A stretch of DNA of 64,000 nucleotides. Origin: Sediminicola sp963974715. GTDB lineage: Bacteria > Bacteroidota > Bacteroidia > Flavobacteriales > Flavobacteriaceae. The stretch is from assembly GCA_963974715.1 (NCBI GenBank), contig CAXBDK010000003.1, forward strand, positions 186,001 through 250,000, in the 5' to 3' direction. Positions within the stretch are counted from its first letter, which is position 1. Each line of letters begins with the position of its first letter. Position numbers and translations under genes: made by a program. Below, piece by piece: positions 17,789-26,900 of this stretch. The notes beneath the pieces are model-generated. The model saw nothing but the letters and a program-made list of their open reading frames with translations, did no database searches and had not been told where the DNA came from.

Positions 17789-20338
17789 ATGCAGCAGTCG
17801 GAAAGAATAGCGGAATTTAAAAAATCGGTAAACAACAAGTTCAATATCTATAACAGCCTATTCCTGAATTTACCGTACAGAAATATAGAGAACGTAGGCA
17901 TGTTGATCCCCCTGCTCCTGGACCAGTCACAAAAAGGCCTTAAGTCGGGAAAGAATCCCGTGGAGATATTGGATTCCTTTTTTCAGAACTATGCCAATAT
18001 CGACTCTGAAAAGGATAGGATCGATTTTATGTTCAGGATCATACAGTATGTGGAAAGACAAGTTGTACTGTACGACAGCGTGGAGGATGCCGCCTTCCCC
18101 AAATTACAGGAACACAGCAACTCGCTTACCATAAGGGACTATGTGCAGTTGGTGGACAAAAACAAGAGCTGGGACGAAATATCGGAAAAGCTTTCCACCT
18201 TTAGTGCCCGTATCGTACTTACCGCACATCCTACCCAGTTCTATACCCCCGCGGTACTGGACATCATTGCCAACTTGCGTACGCTTATATTGGGCGATAA
18301 GATCAATGAAATAGATGTGGTACTGCAGCAATTGGGAATGACTTCCCTGATCAATGCCACAAAGCCGACCCCCCTGATAGAGGCCCAAAATATCATCCAT
18401 ATCCTCCGGGATGTCTATTATGATGCCATAGGCAACCTATATGCCTACATCAAGGAAAATATCAGGGACGAAAATTTTGGGAACTATAATATCATGAAAC
18501 TGGGCTTTTGGCCCGGTGGCGATCGGGATGGAAACCCCTTTGTGACCGCTTCCATCACCAATGATGTGGCGGATGAACTTCGCACAACCTTGATGAAGTG
18601 TTATTATCACGACCTTAAGGGGCTTCAGCAAAAACTCACCTTTAAGGAACTACAGGGACGGCTGAACGCCCTGAGGAACAAATTATATATCACCATGTTC
18701 GATTCCTCCAGCACTTTGGATTATAGGGATATTTTAGATCCCTTGTTGGAGATCAGGGCCATCTTGGCCGAGCGGTACCACCAGCTCTACCTGAAGGACT
18801 TGGACCATCTGATCGATAAGGTAAAGATTTTCAGGACACATTTCGCTACCTTGGATATCCGTCAGGACCATAGTGTCCATAGGGCCACCGTGGAAGCGAT
18901 CTTAAAGGATAATGGCCTTATAGGGGAATCGTTGGACGAACTGGACGAAGAACAGTTGGTAGCGGCCCTGGTACATAAAAAAATGAAGGTGGACCCAGAT
19001 CGTTTTTCCGACGATCTGGTAAAGGATACCATTCTCAATATCGCACAGCTACAGGCCATTCAAGATAAGAACGGGGAGGAAGGATGTAACCGTTATGCCA
19101 TCAGCAATTCGGAGGACATCCATTCCGTTTTGTTTGTCTACGGCCTCTTGCGTTGGTGCGGAAAATGGAAGGCGGACAACATACCCTTTGATATTGTGCC
19201 CCTTTTTGAGACAATGCACGGCATGGCCACCTCCGAAAATACGATGCAGGCCTTGTTCAAAATCCCTGAATACCTTGACCATGTCAAACAAAGGAACCAA
19301 AAGCAGACCATTATGTTGGGTTTTTCGGACGGCACAAAGGATGGAGGCTATGTAAAGGCCAACTGGTCCATCTTTAAGACAAAGGAGACCCTCTCCAAGG
19401 TATGTGACCAACACGGTATCAAGGCCATTTTCTTTGATGGTCGCGGGGGACCACCGGCACGTGGCGGCGGAAAGACACATCGCTTCTATGCGGCCCAGAC
19501 AAAGGATATTGCCAACAATGAAATTCAGCTGACCATACAGGGGCAGACCATTACCAGTAACTATGGTACAAAGGAGCTCTTTAAGCACAACTGCGAACAA
19601 TTGCTTACTGCCGGCCTGTCCAACAACCTTTTTGGGAAGGAGAATATTATCACGGAAAGCTCCAGGGAACTGTTGGAATCCTTATCGGATATCAGTTTTG
19701 CCAAATATGACGCCCTAAAGGGCCATGAAAAGTTCATCCCTTATCTGGAGAACAAAAGTACCCTTAAATATTATCAAAAAGCCAATATAGGAAGTAGGCC
19801 CGGTAAAAGGGGGCATAAGAAAAAATTAGAGCTTACCGATCTAAGGGCAATCTCCTTTGTGGGATCTTGGAGCCAGTTGAAACAAAATGTTCCCGGGTAT
19901 TTTGGCATCGGTACGGCCCTCCATCAATTAAAGGAAGAAGGGCGACTGGAAGATCTTAAAAAATTGTTTACCGAAGTGCCCTTTTTTAAGGCACTTATGC
20001 TGAACAGTATGATGTCGCTTTCCAAATGTTATTTTGAGCTTACCAGTTATATGAAGGAAGATCCGGAATACGGCGAGTTCTGGAACATTCTACATCAGGA
20101 ATACCTACTTACCAAGGAAATGCTTTTATTGATCTCAGGCTTCCGTGTCCTGATGGAAGAAGAGGCCATTTCTAGGGAATCCATAAAAATAAGGGAAACA
20201 ATAGTGCTTCCCTTATTGGTAATCCAACAATATGCACTTCAAAAGATAGGACAGGATGCCCCCTTTAAGGAACTGTACGAAAAGATCGTTACGCGCTCCC
20301 TATACGGAAATATAAATGCCAGTAGGAATTCTGCCTAG
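17789..20338 (+). CDS. ppc: Phosphoenolpyruvate carboxylase
   Basis: An 849-residue enzyme making oxaloacetate from PEP and bicarbonate to refill the TCA cycle. Catalytic landmarks are present: LTAHPTQ with the active-site His (about residue 150), GGDRDGNPFV (about 240), LGFSDGTKDGGY (about 510), and the mobile-loop FFDGRGGPPARGGG (about 550). The C-terminus YGNINASRNSA matches the conserved PEPC end. It is slightly shorter than the 880-930 residues of proteobacterial enzymes. ATG 17789 is preferred to the earlier in-frame start because residues before it do not resemble PEPC. Confidence 0.96.
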   Translation: MQQSERIAEFKKSVNNKFNIYNSLFLNLPYRNIENVGMLIPLLLDQSQKGLKSGKNPVEILDSFFQNYANIDSEKDRIDFMFRIIQYVERQVVLYDSVEDAAFPKLQEHSNSLTIRDYVQLVDKNKSWDEISEKLSTFSARIVLTAHPTQFYTPAVLDIIANLRTLILGDKINEIDVVLQQLGMTSLINATKPTPLIEAQNIIHILRDVYYDAIGNLYAYIKENIRDENFGNYNIMKLGFWPGGDRDGNPFVTASITNDVADELRTTLMKCYYHDLKGLQQKLTFKELQGRLNALRNKLYITMFDSSSTLDYRDILDPLLEIRAILAERYHQLYLKDLDHLIDKVKIFRTHFATLDIRQDHSVHRATVEAILKDNGLIGESLDELDEEQLVAALVHKKMKVDPDRFSDDLVKDTILNIAQLQAIQDKNGEEGCNRYAISNSEDIHSVLFVYGLLRWCGKWKADNIPFDIVPLFETMHGMATSENTMQALFKIPEYLDHVKQRNQKQTIMLGFSDGTKDGGYVKANWSIFKTKETLSKVCDQHGIKAIFFDGRGGPPARGGGKTHRFYAAQTKDIANNEIQLTIQGQTITSNYGTKELFKHNCEQLLTAGLSNNLFGKENIITESSRELLESLSDISFAKYDALKGHEKFIPYLENKSTLKYYQKANIGSRPGKRGHKKKLELTDLRAISFVGSWSQLKQNVPGYFGIGTALHQLKEEGRLEDLKKLFTEVPFFKALMLNSMMSLSKCYFELTSYMKEDPEYGEFWNILHQEYLLTKEMLLLISGFRVLMEEEAISRESIKIRETIVLPLLVIQQYALQKIGQDAPFKELYEKIVTRSLYGNINASRNSA

Positions 20339-20371
20339 AAAAAATCTTTTACAGGAAATCATACTGGATGG

Positions 20372-20403
20372 ATGGCCGGGAAAAGTATTCCCGGCCATTT
20401 TTA
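20372..20403. terminator. Bidirectional terminator between ppc and the acyl-CoA dehydrogenase gene
   Basis: An 11-bp perfect stem ATGGCCGGGAA/TTCCCGGCCAT with a 5-base loop (20383-20387) is followed by a T run on the plus strand. It lies in the 62-base gap between two convergent genes and overlaps the last codons of the minus-strand gene by three bases. Confidence 0.8.
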
Positions 20404-21579
20404 TTGGAAGGCGGGCAATCCGGTTATATCGGCCCCTGTTATCAATAAATGGATGTCGTGGGTGCCCTCATATGTAATGACACTTTCGAGGTTCATCATA
20501 TGGCGCATGATGCTGTAATCGCCAGTAATGCCCATACCCCCGAGTACCTGTCTTGCCTCTCGGGCAATTTTGATGGCCATCTCGACATTATTTCGTTTGG
20601 CCATGGAAATCTGTGCCGAGGTAGCCTTTCCCCCATTTTTTAACTGTCCCAGACGAAAGGCAAGCAACTGGGCCTTGGTGATCTCGGTGATCATCTCCGC
20701 CAATTTTTTTTGCTGCAACTGTGTAGCGGCAATGGGTTTTCCAAATTGGATACGTTCCTTCGCATAACGGAGCGCGGTATCGTAACAGTCCATGGCCGCC
20801 CCAATGGCGCCCCATGCGATACCGTATCGGGCAGAGTCCAAACAGCCTAGGGGTGCGCCCAATCCATTTTTGCCCCGTAGAAGGTTTTCCTTGGGCACCT
20901 TTACGTTGTCAAATATCAGCTCTCCAGTGGCCGAGGCCCTAAGCGACCATTTGTTATGGGTCTCGGGTGTGGAGAAACCTTCCATTCCCCTCTCCACGAT
21001 CAGCCCGTGTATCCTTCCCTCCTCATTTTTTGCCCAGACAACGGCAATATCGGCGAAAGGGGAATTGGAGATCCAAAGTTTTGCCCCGTTCAAAAGGTAA
21101 TGGTCGCCCATATCCTTGAACTTGGTTTCCATTCCGCTGGGATTGGAACCATGGTTGGGCTCGGTAAGCCCAAAACACCCCATCCATTCCCCAGAGGCCA
21201 ATTTGGGGAGGTATTTTGTACGCTGTTCCTCCGACCCGTACGCAAAAATGGGGTACATGACCAAGGAAGACTGTACGGACGCGGTTGAACGGACCCCACT
21301 GTCGCCCCTTTCGATTTCCTGCATTATGAGTCCGTAACTGATATGGTCCAAGCCTGCCCCGCCGTATTCCACAGGTATATAGGGGCCAAAAGCTCCAATT
21401 TCTGCCAATCCCTTGATCAGTTGTTTGGGAAATTCGGCTCTTTGGGCATACTCTTCAATAATGGGGGAAACATCCCTTTTTACCCATTGGCGGGCAGCAT
21501 CGCGCACCAATTTATGTTCTTCCGAAAACAGATCGTCCAATTGGTAATAATCCGGCGCTTCAAAAAGGTCTGGTCTCAT
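20401..21579 (-). CDS. Acyl-CoA dehydrogenase, glutaryl-CoA dehydrogenase-like
   Basis: A 392-residue FAD flavoprotein of the acyl-CoA dehydrogenase family. The N-terminal helical domain is followed by the flavin-contacting GCFGLTEPNHGSNPSGM, the middle beta domain (WISNSPFADIAVVW), and the C-terminal helical domain with GGMGITGDY and the catalytic Glu in VITYEGTHDIH (about residue 371). The SARYGIAWGAIGAAMDC and RIQFGKPIAATQL stretches point to the glutaryl-CoA dehydrogenase branch (lysine and tryptophan catabolism). Substrate assignment within the family is inference, though a tryptophan-linked dioxygenase gene is also in this window. Confidence 0.9.
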   Translation of the reverse strand: MRPDLFEAPDYYQLDDLFSEEHKLVRDAARQWVKRDVSPIIEEYAQRAEFPKQLIKGLAEIGAFGPYIPVEYGGAGLDHISYGLIMQEIERGDSGVRSTASVQSSLVMYPIFAYGSEEQRTKYLPKLASGEWMGCFGLTEPNHGSNPSGMETKFKDMGDHYLLNGAKLWISNSPFADIAVVWAKNEEGRIHGLIVERGMEGFSTPETHNKWSLRASATGELIFDNVKVPKENLLRGKNGLGAPLGCLDSARYGIAWGAIGAAMDCYDTALRYAKERIQFGKPIAATQLQQKKLAEMITEITKAQLLAFRLGQLKNGGKATSAQISMAKRNNVEMAIKIAREARQVLGGMGITGDYSIMRHMMNLESVITYEGTHDIHLLITGADITGLPAFQ

Positions 21580-21704
21580 AAGGCACTAATTTTATCAATG
21601 TTTAACCGATGTCACCAATATAGACACCAAGGCCTTCGGGCAACCCTACAAAAGTAATCAAATAATTGGCACTGTTTAAAATACAACAATGCAAAAGGGT
21701 ATTG

Positions 21705-22421
21705 TTACATTTTTAAATAGAAATCTTTGGTAAGGGCGGTGTATTGTTCCGTATACACATGACGCTCCTGTTCTATGATCAGTTCGGAAGTAACAGGATC
21801 GGAATTTGTGAAAGAAAATTCGAGCAGGCTGCGTTTTACCTCGGCGGTAGGATTCCCCTTTACCCTAACGATCTTATTGGGGAAAAGATTGAAACTTGCG
21901 GCCAATTGTAAAAAGGCAGGTTCCTCTTTAAATGGAATAATGGTGGAAAAATAACCCTCATCGGACAGTAATTTGGATACCCCGTCCAAAAGCTCCGCAA
22001 AGGGAAGGCTTTGGTTCTGCCGGGCATTGTCACGGGCAAGATCGCCACTTGAAACGATTTCGGAATGGAAGGGCGGATTGGAAACGATCAAATCGTATTC
22101 CGATTCCATCTCCTCCACAAATTCGTCCAATCCGGCATGGTAGCAAAAGAGACGATCGGCCCAGGGGGAACTTTCAAAATTGTCCACGCATTGTTCATAT
22201 GCCAGGGAATCGATCTCCAGGGCGTCCACCATTTCGGCATCGGAACGCTGCGCCAGCATAAGGGCAATAAGTCCGGTCCCCGCCCCGATATCCAGTATGG
22301 AATACGGTCTATTGCGCAATGGGCACCATGCGCCCAATAGCACCCCATCCGTACCTATTTTCATGGCACATTGGTCCTGTTCCACCGTAAACTGTTTAAA
22401 CTGAAAGGGGCTCTGGGACAT
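21705..22421 (-). CDS. trmN: tRNA1(Val) (adenine(37)-N6)-methyltransferase, YfiC/TrmN6 family
   Basis: A 238-residue class I SAM methyltransferase. It opens with the family-typical QFTVEQDQCAMKIGTDGVLLGAWC, has the SAM-binding ILDIGAGTGLIAL (about residues 41-53) and the N6-adenine catalytic SNPPF (about 119-123). It methylates A37 of a tRNA-Val in the cytoplasm. It starts 31 bases after rimM on the same strand and so sits in the rpsP-rimM operon, where other bacteria often have the unrelated m1G37 enzyme gene trmD. Confidence 0.88.
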   Translation of the reverse strand: MSQSPFQFKQFTVEQDQCAMKIGTDGVLLGAWCPLRNRPYSILDIGAGTGLIALMLAQRSDAEMVDALEIDSLAYEQCVDNFESSPWADRLFCYHAGLDEFVEEMESEYDLIVSNPPFHSEIVSSGDLARDNARQNQSLPFAELLDGVSKLLSDEGYFSTIIPFKEEPAFLQLAASFNLFPNKIVRVKGNPTAEVKRSLLEFSFTNSDPVTSELIIEQERHVYTEQYTALTKDFYLKM

Positions 22422-22452
22422 AGATATGGGTGTTCCTTGGCTGATCGGGATT

Positions 22453-22986
22453 TTAGAAAGGGTTAAGGTAAAGGTCTACCAGCCCATCGGGAGTTGTAAC
22501 ATAGATGGTGCTGTTTTCCCTATCGACCTTGGTAATGATATCATCGTTAATGGGAATCAACAGTTCCTTATCGCCTTTTTTTACGATGAAAAGCGCTTGG
22601 GAAGTAGTATCGTTCACGCCCTGAACGGTACCGATATTGCCGTGCACATCGTCCTGTATGGAGAACCCGATGATCTCATGGTAATAAAATTTGTTTCCGG
22701 TAAGTTTGGGAAGGAATTTTAACGGCAGGTACAGTTCGGAACCCATGATATTATCTGCGGCAGATTCATCCTGTACTTCCTCGAACCTGATACGCAGTAG
22801 ACTTGATTTGTGCAAGAGGCACATATCAATAAAAAATGGAACCAGGTTGTTTCCCAAAGAAACGAACACTGATTCCATATTTTCGTAGATTTCGGGTTCA
22901 TCGGCATCGATTTTTACCAATACCTCCCCCTTATAACTATATTTTGAAACGATTTTCCCCAGGTAGAAACACTCTTCCTTTGTCAT
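22453..22986 (-). CDS. rimM: Ribosome maturation factor RimM
   Basis: A 177-residue two-domain 30S assembly factor. The N-terminal domain begins CFYLGKIVSKYSYKGEVLVK (the family's G-I-hydrophobic start). The C-terminal PRC-barrel domain contains FYYHEIIGFSIQDD and LLIPINDDIITKVD. It binds protein S19 and assists 16S rRNA processing. It lies 13 bases downstream of rpsP and is co-transcribed with it, as in most bacteria. Confidence 0.95.
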   Translation of the reverse strand: MTKEECFYLGKIVSKYSYKGEVLVKIDADEPEIYENMESVFVSLGNNLVPFFIDMCLLHKSSLLRIRFEEVQDESAADNIMGSELYLPLKFLPKLTGNKFYYHEIIGFSIQDDVHGNIGTVQGVNDTTSQALFIVKKGDKELLIPINDDIITKVDRENSTIYVTTPDGLVDLYLNPF

Positions 22987-22999
22987 ATCGTTCGTTGGC

Positions 23000-23557
23000 T
23001 TACTTTTCTTCTTCCGTAGCCGGGGTTTCCTCAGTGGAAGTTTCTTCCGCTACAGCAGTGGCCTCCTCCTCTTCGGGTGCTTCGGCAACTTCTTCTGCGG
23101 GAGCAAGTGCAGCGGCAGCATCGGCGGCACGCTTTTCATTTACCGCCTTTTCGGCTTCCAAAGCTTTCGCCCTTGCCTCTTCCTTGGCCTTATCAAGACC
23201 GCCTACTTTATTGGAGATAATGGCTTGCTTCTCTTCCAACCAAGCGTTGAATTTTTCTTCGGCTTGTTCTTCGGTCAACGCTCCCTTTCTGACCCCACCG
23301 GCCAAATGGTGTTTTAAGAGCACTCCTTTATAGGAAAGGATCCTTTTTGCGGTTTCGGTAGGCTGGGCCCCGTTATGCAACCACTTTACGGAATTGTCAA
23401 CATTGAGCTCAATGGTAGCTGGATTGGTATTGGGATTGTAGATGCCCAATTTTTCCAAAAATTTACCGTCCCTTTTTGCACGTGAATCGGCAGCGACCAC
23501 CCAATAGAAAGGTTTGCCTTTTTTACCGTGTCTCTGTAATCTAATCTTTACTGGCAT
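23000..23557 (-). CDS. rpsP: 30S ribosomal protein S16 with acidic Ala/Glu-rich tail
   Basis: The first 85 or so residues are canonical S16 (MPVKIRLQRHGKKGKPFYW, then ADSRAKRDGKFLEKLGIYNP). The total of 185 residues is about twice the usual length. The added C-terminal part is a Glu/Ala/Lys helix (WLEEKQAIISNK onwards) ending in a very acidic low-complexity stretch of EE, APEEV and TSTEETP-like residues. Extended S16 tails are common in Bacteroidota; their role is unknown. First gene of the rpsP-rimM-trmN operon. Confidence 0.96.
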   Translation of the reverse strand: MPVKIRLQRHGKKGKPFYWVVAADSRAKRDGKFLEKLGIYNPNTNPATIELNVDNSVKWLHNGAQPTETAKRILSYKGVLLKHHLAGGVRKGALTEEQAEEKFNAWLEEKQAIISNKVGGLDKAKEEARAKALEAEKAVNEKRAADAAAALAPAEEVAEAPEEEEATAVAEETSTEETPATEEEK

Positions 23558-23924
23558 ATCACATTAATTTGTAGGGTGCCCGACCCATGGTTATTAATTC
23601 TTTTATCGCCCGGTCCTACCTAAGCGGGCGCAAATATACAAGATCTATTTTAATTATTTGGAAATATAAGGCCGCTAATTTAGTTCATTAAAATATTCGA
23701 CCGTTTTTGCAATCTTACTACAATAGGTAGCGCTCTTTGGAAAGTGTTATCGCCTTCAAATTTCAATACCTTCCATTCTTTGGTCTACCGGACATGAATT
23801 CAATAAGAAAAATCAAGACCATATTGGTATTCCATAAAGTTGATAACTACTAAAAACAAGATTTTAACAACCTCCCATATTTCCGTACTTTTATACCCAC
23901 ATTTTCACGCTACCGAACCTGCCT
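23558..23924. other. Divergent intergenic region between rpsP and dnaE
   Basis: A gap of 367 bases. Near rpsP it holds the reverse-strand -7 box and a GC hairpin, CGCCCG (23607-23612) pairing with CGGGCG (23625-23630), at the start of the predicted rpsP leader. The dnaE side is AT-rich with TACTTTTA about 30 bases before the dnaE ATG as a possible -7 box. No ORF or RNA gene was recognised in the middle. Confidence 0.5.
23631..23638 (-). promoter_or_regulatory. -7 box of the rpsP-rimM-trmN operon
   Basis: Reverse strand TATATTTG is a full TAnnTTTG match, about 75 bases upstream of the rpsP start. A short GC-rich hairpin immediately follows it and would lie at the 5' end of the mRNA. Confidence 0.55.
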
Positions 23925-26900
23925 ATGTACCTTATTTTTGATACGGAAACCACCGGACTGCCCAAACGATGGGATGCCCCTATAACGGACACCGACAATT
24001 GGCCGCGCTGTATACAGATCGCGTGGCAATTGCACGATTCCATGGGTCGGCTTATGGAACACCAAGACTATTTGGTTCGCCCGGACGGATTCAATATTCC
24101 CTATGATGCCGAGCAGATCCATGGAATATCCACTGAACTGGCGCAGGAAAAAGGGGTTCCCCTTTCGGAGGTTTTGGAAAAATTCAATATTGCCCTCTCC
24201 AAGACCAAGTTCGTGGTGGGGCAGAACGTTGGGTTCGATCTCAATATTATGGAGGCCGAGTTTCACCGACTCCAAGTGGAAAACCCTTTGCAACAGCTTC
24301 CCGTCCTTGATACCTGTACGGAAGAAACGGCCCTGCTGTGCCAAATTCCGGGCGGAAGGGGCGGCAAATTTAAATTGCCCACCCTTACCGAGCTGCACCA
24401 ACATCTTTTTGGGGAGCCCTTTGGGGAGGCGCACAATGCCACCGCGGATGTGGAGGCTACCACCCGATGCTTTTTGGAATTGGTCCGCAGACAGCAATAC
24501 AGCACCGACCAATTGGACGTGGCCCCTGATTATTTTAGAAATTTCTCGGAAGCCAATCCGAAGGAGATCCAGTTAATAGGCCTAAAGCACATAAACCTTA
24601 AAAAAGCCTCCAAAAAAATTGCGGACGCCCTCTGGGAAAAGGATACCGCTACCATTTCCACGGAAGAGATAAAGGAAAACCTGAAAAGCCTTTCCGATGC
24701 CCCTTTTTCCCATTTGCACAACCATTCGCAATTCTCGGTCCTACAGTCCACCATCAATATAAAGGATCTTGTAAGCGCCGCGGCCAAGGATAAAATGCCG
24801 GCAGTGGCCCTTACCGATCATGCAAATATGATGGGGGCCTTCCATTTCGTGAAGGAGGTAAAGGCCCAGAACGCGGCTATTAAGGCCAAAAATGCCGAGG
24901 CATTGGCAAAAGGGGAGCCGGCCACAGAACAGGAAATAAAACCGATACTTGGCTGCGAATTTTTTGTTTGCGAAGACCACAGGAACAAAAATGTTAAGGA
25001 TTATGGCTACCAGATAGTGCTGCTGGCCAAAAACAAAAACGGCTACCACAACCTGGCCAAAATGTCATCGCTTGCCTATACCGATGGGTTTTACTACGTT
25101 CCTAGGATAGATAAGGAAATTGTGGCCCGGTACAAGGAAGATATCATCGTACTTACGGGAAACCTGTATGGCGAGGTACCCGGAAAGATACTGAACGTGG
25201 GCGAAAACCAGTCCGAGGAAGCCCTGCTCTGGTGGAAGCAACAGTTTGGCGACGACCTATACATAGAGCTGATACGGCACGGACAGGAGGATGAGGACAG
25301 GGTGAACCAAGTCTTGGTCTCTTTCTCAGAAAAACATGGGGTTCCACTGGTCGCCACCAACAATATTTACTACTGTTCCAAAGAGGATGCCGAGGCACAC
25401 GATGTACTATTGTGCGTAAAGGACGGCGAAAAACAGGCTACTCCCATAGGCCGGGGACGTGGATATAGGTACGGACTGCCCAATCAGGAATACTACTTTA
25501 AATCTTCAGAGCAGATGAAGGAACTTTTTAAAGACCTTCCTGAATCCATTCTGAACGTTCAGCAGATCGTGGACAAAATTGAACCTTTTGAACTTGCCCG
25601 GGACGTGCTCTTGCCCAAATTTAGCATCCCCGAGGAATTTAAGGTGGCCGAGGACAATATTGATGGCGGCAAGCGGGGCGAAAATGCCTACTTAAGGCAT
25701 ATTACCTACGAAGGGGCCAAAAAACGATATGAAACCCTGACCGATGAAATTAGGGAACGGCTGGATTTTGAGCTGCAGACCATCGAAAATTCTGGGTATC
25801 CCGGTTATTTTTTGATTGTGGAGGACTTTATACGCGAAGCCCGCAACATGGATGTTTCAGTAGGTCCGGGCCGTGGATCCGCAGCAGGTTCTGTGGTGGC
25901 GTATTGCCTTAAGATCACCAATATAGACCCTTTAAAGTACGACCTGCTTTTTGAGCGTTTCCTAAATCCCGACCGAGTTTCCATGCCCGATATCGATATC
26001 GACTTTGACGATGAGGGCCGGGGCAGGGTCATGGAGTATGTTATCAAAAAATACGGGGCCAATCAAGTGGCCCAGATCATCACATATGGTACCATGGCCG
26101 CAAAGTCCTCCATCAGGGATACCGCCAGGGTTTTGGACCTGCCGCTGGGGGATGCCGATCGGATTGCCAAATTGATACCTACCATGTCCAAATTGGACAA
26201 AATCTTTGGAGTGGGCGAAGCGGAACTCAAAAAGCGGTTCCGTTCTGAAGAATTGGAAAAGGTAAACGAACTGCTGAACATTGCCGACGGGGACGACCTG
26301 GAAGGAAGGACGCTCAAAATGGCCCGTATCCTGGAAGGATCGCTCCGGAATACAGGCATACATGCGTGCGGGGTGATCATAACCCCGGATGACATTACCA
26401 AATTCGTACCGGTGGCCACCGCCAAGGATTCCGACCTGTACGTTACCCAGTTCGACAATTCCGTAGTGGAAAGTGCAGGGTTGTTGAAAATGGATTTTCT
26501 GGGCCTAAAGACCCTTACCCTGATAAAGGACACCGTTAAGATCGTAAAGGCAAGGCACGGATTGGATCTGGTACCGGACGATTTTCCATTGGATGATGAA
26601 AAGACCTATGAACTATTCCAACGTGGGGATACGGTAGGCGTCTTCCAATACGAATCCGTGGGAATGCAAAAACACATGAAAGACCTTAAGCCCACGGTCT
26701 TTGACGATCTGATCGCCATGAACGCCCTCTACAGGCCGGGCCCCATGGAATATATCCCCAGTTTTATCGCCCGCAAGCACGGCAGGGAGGAGATAAGTTA
26801 CGACCTGGCCGACATGGAGGAATACCTTAAGGAAACCTATGGGATCACCGTCTACCAGGAACAGGTGATGCTCCTGTCCCAGAAGCTGGCGGGCTTCTCC

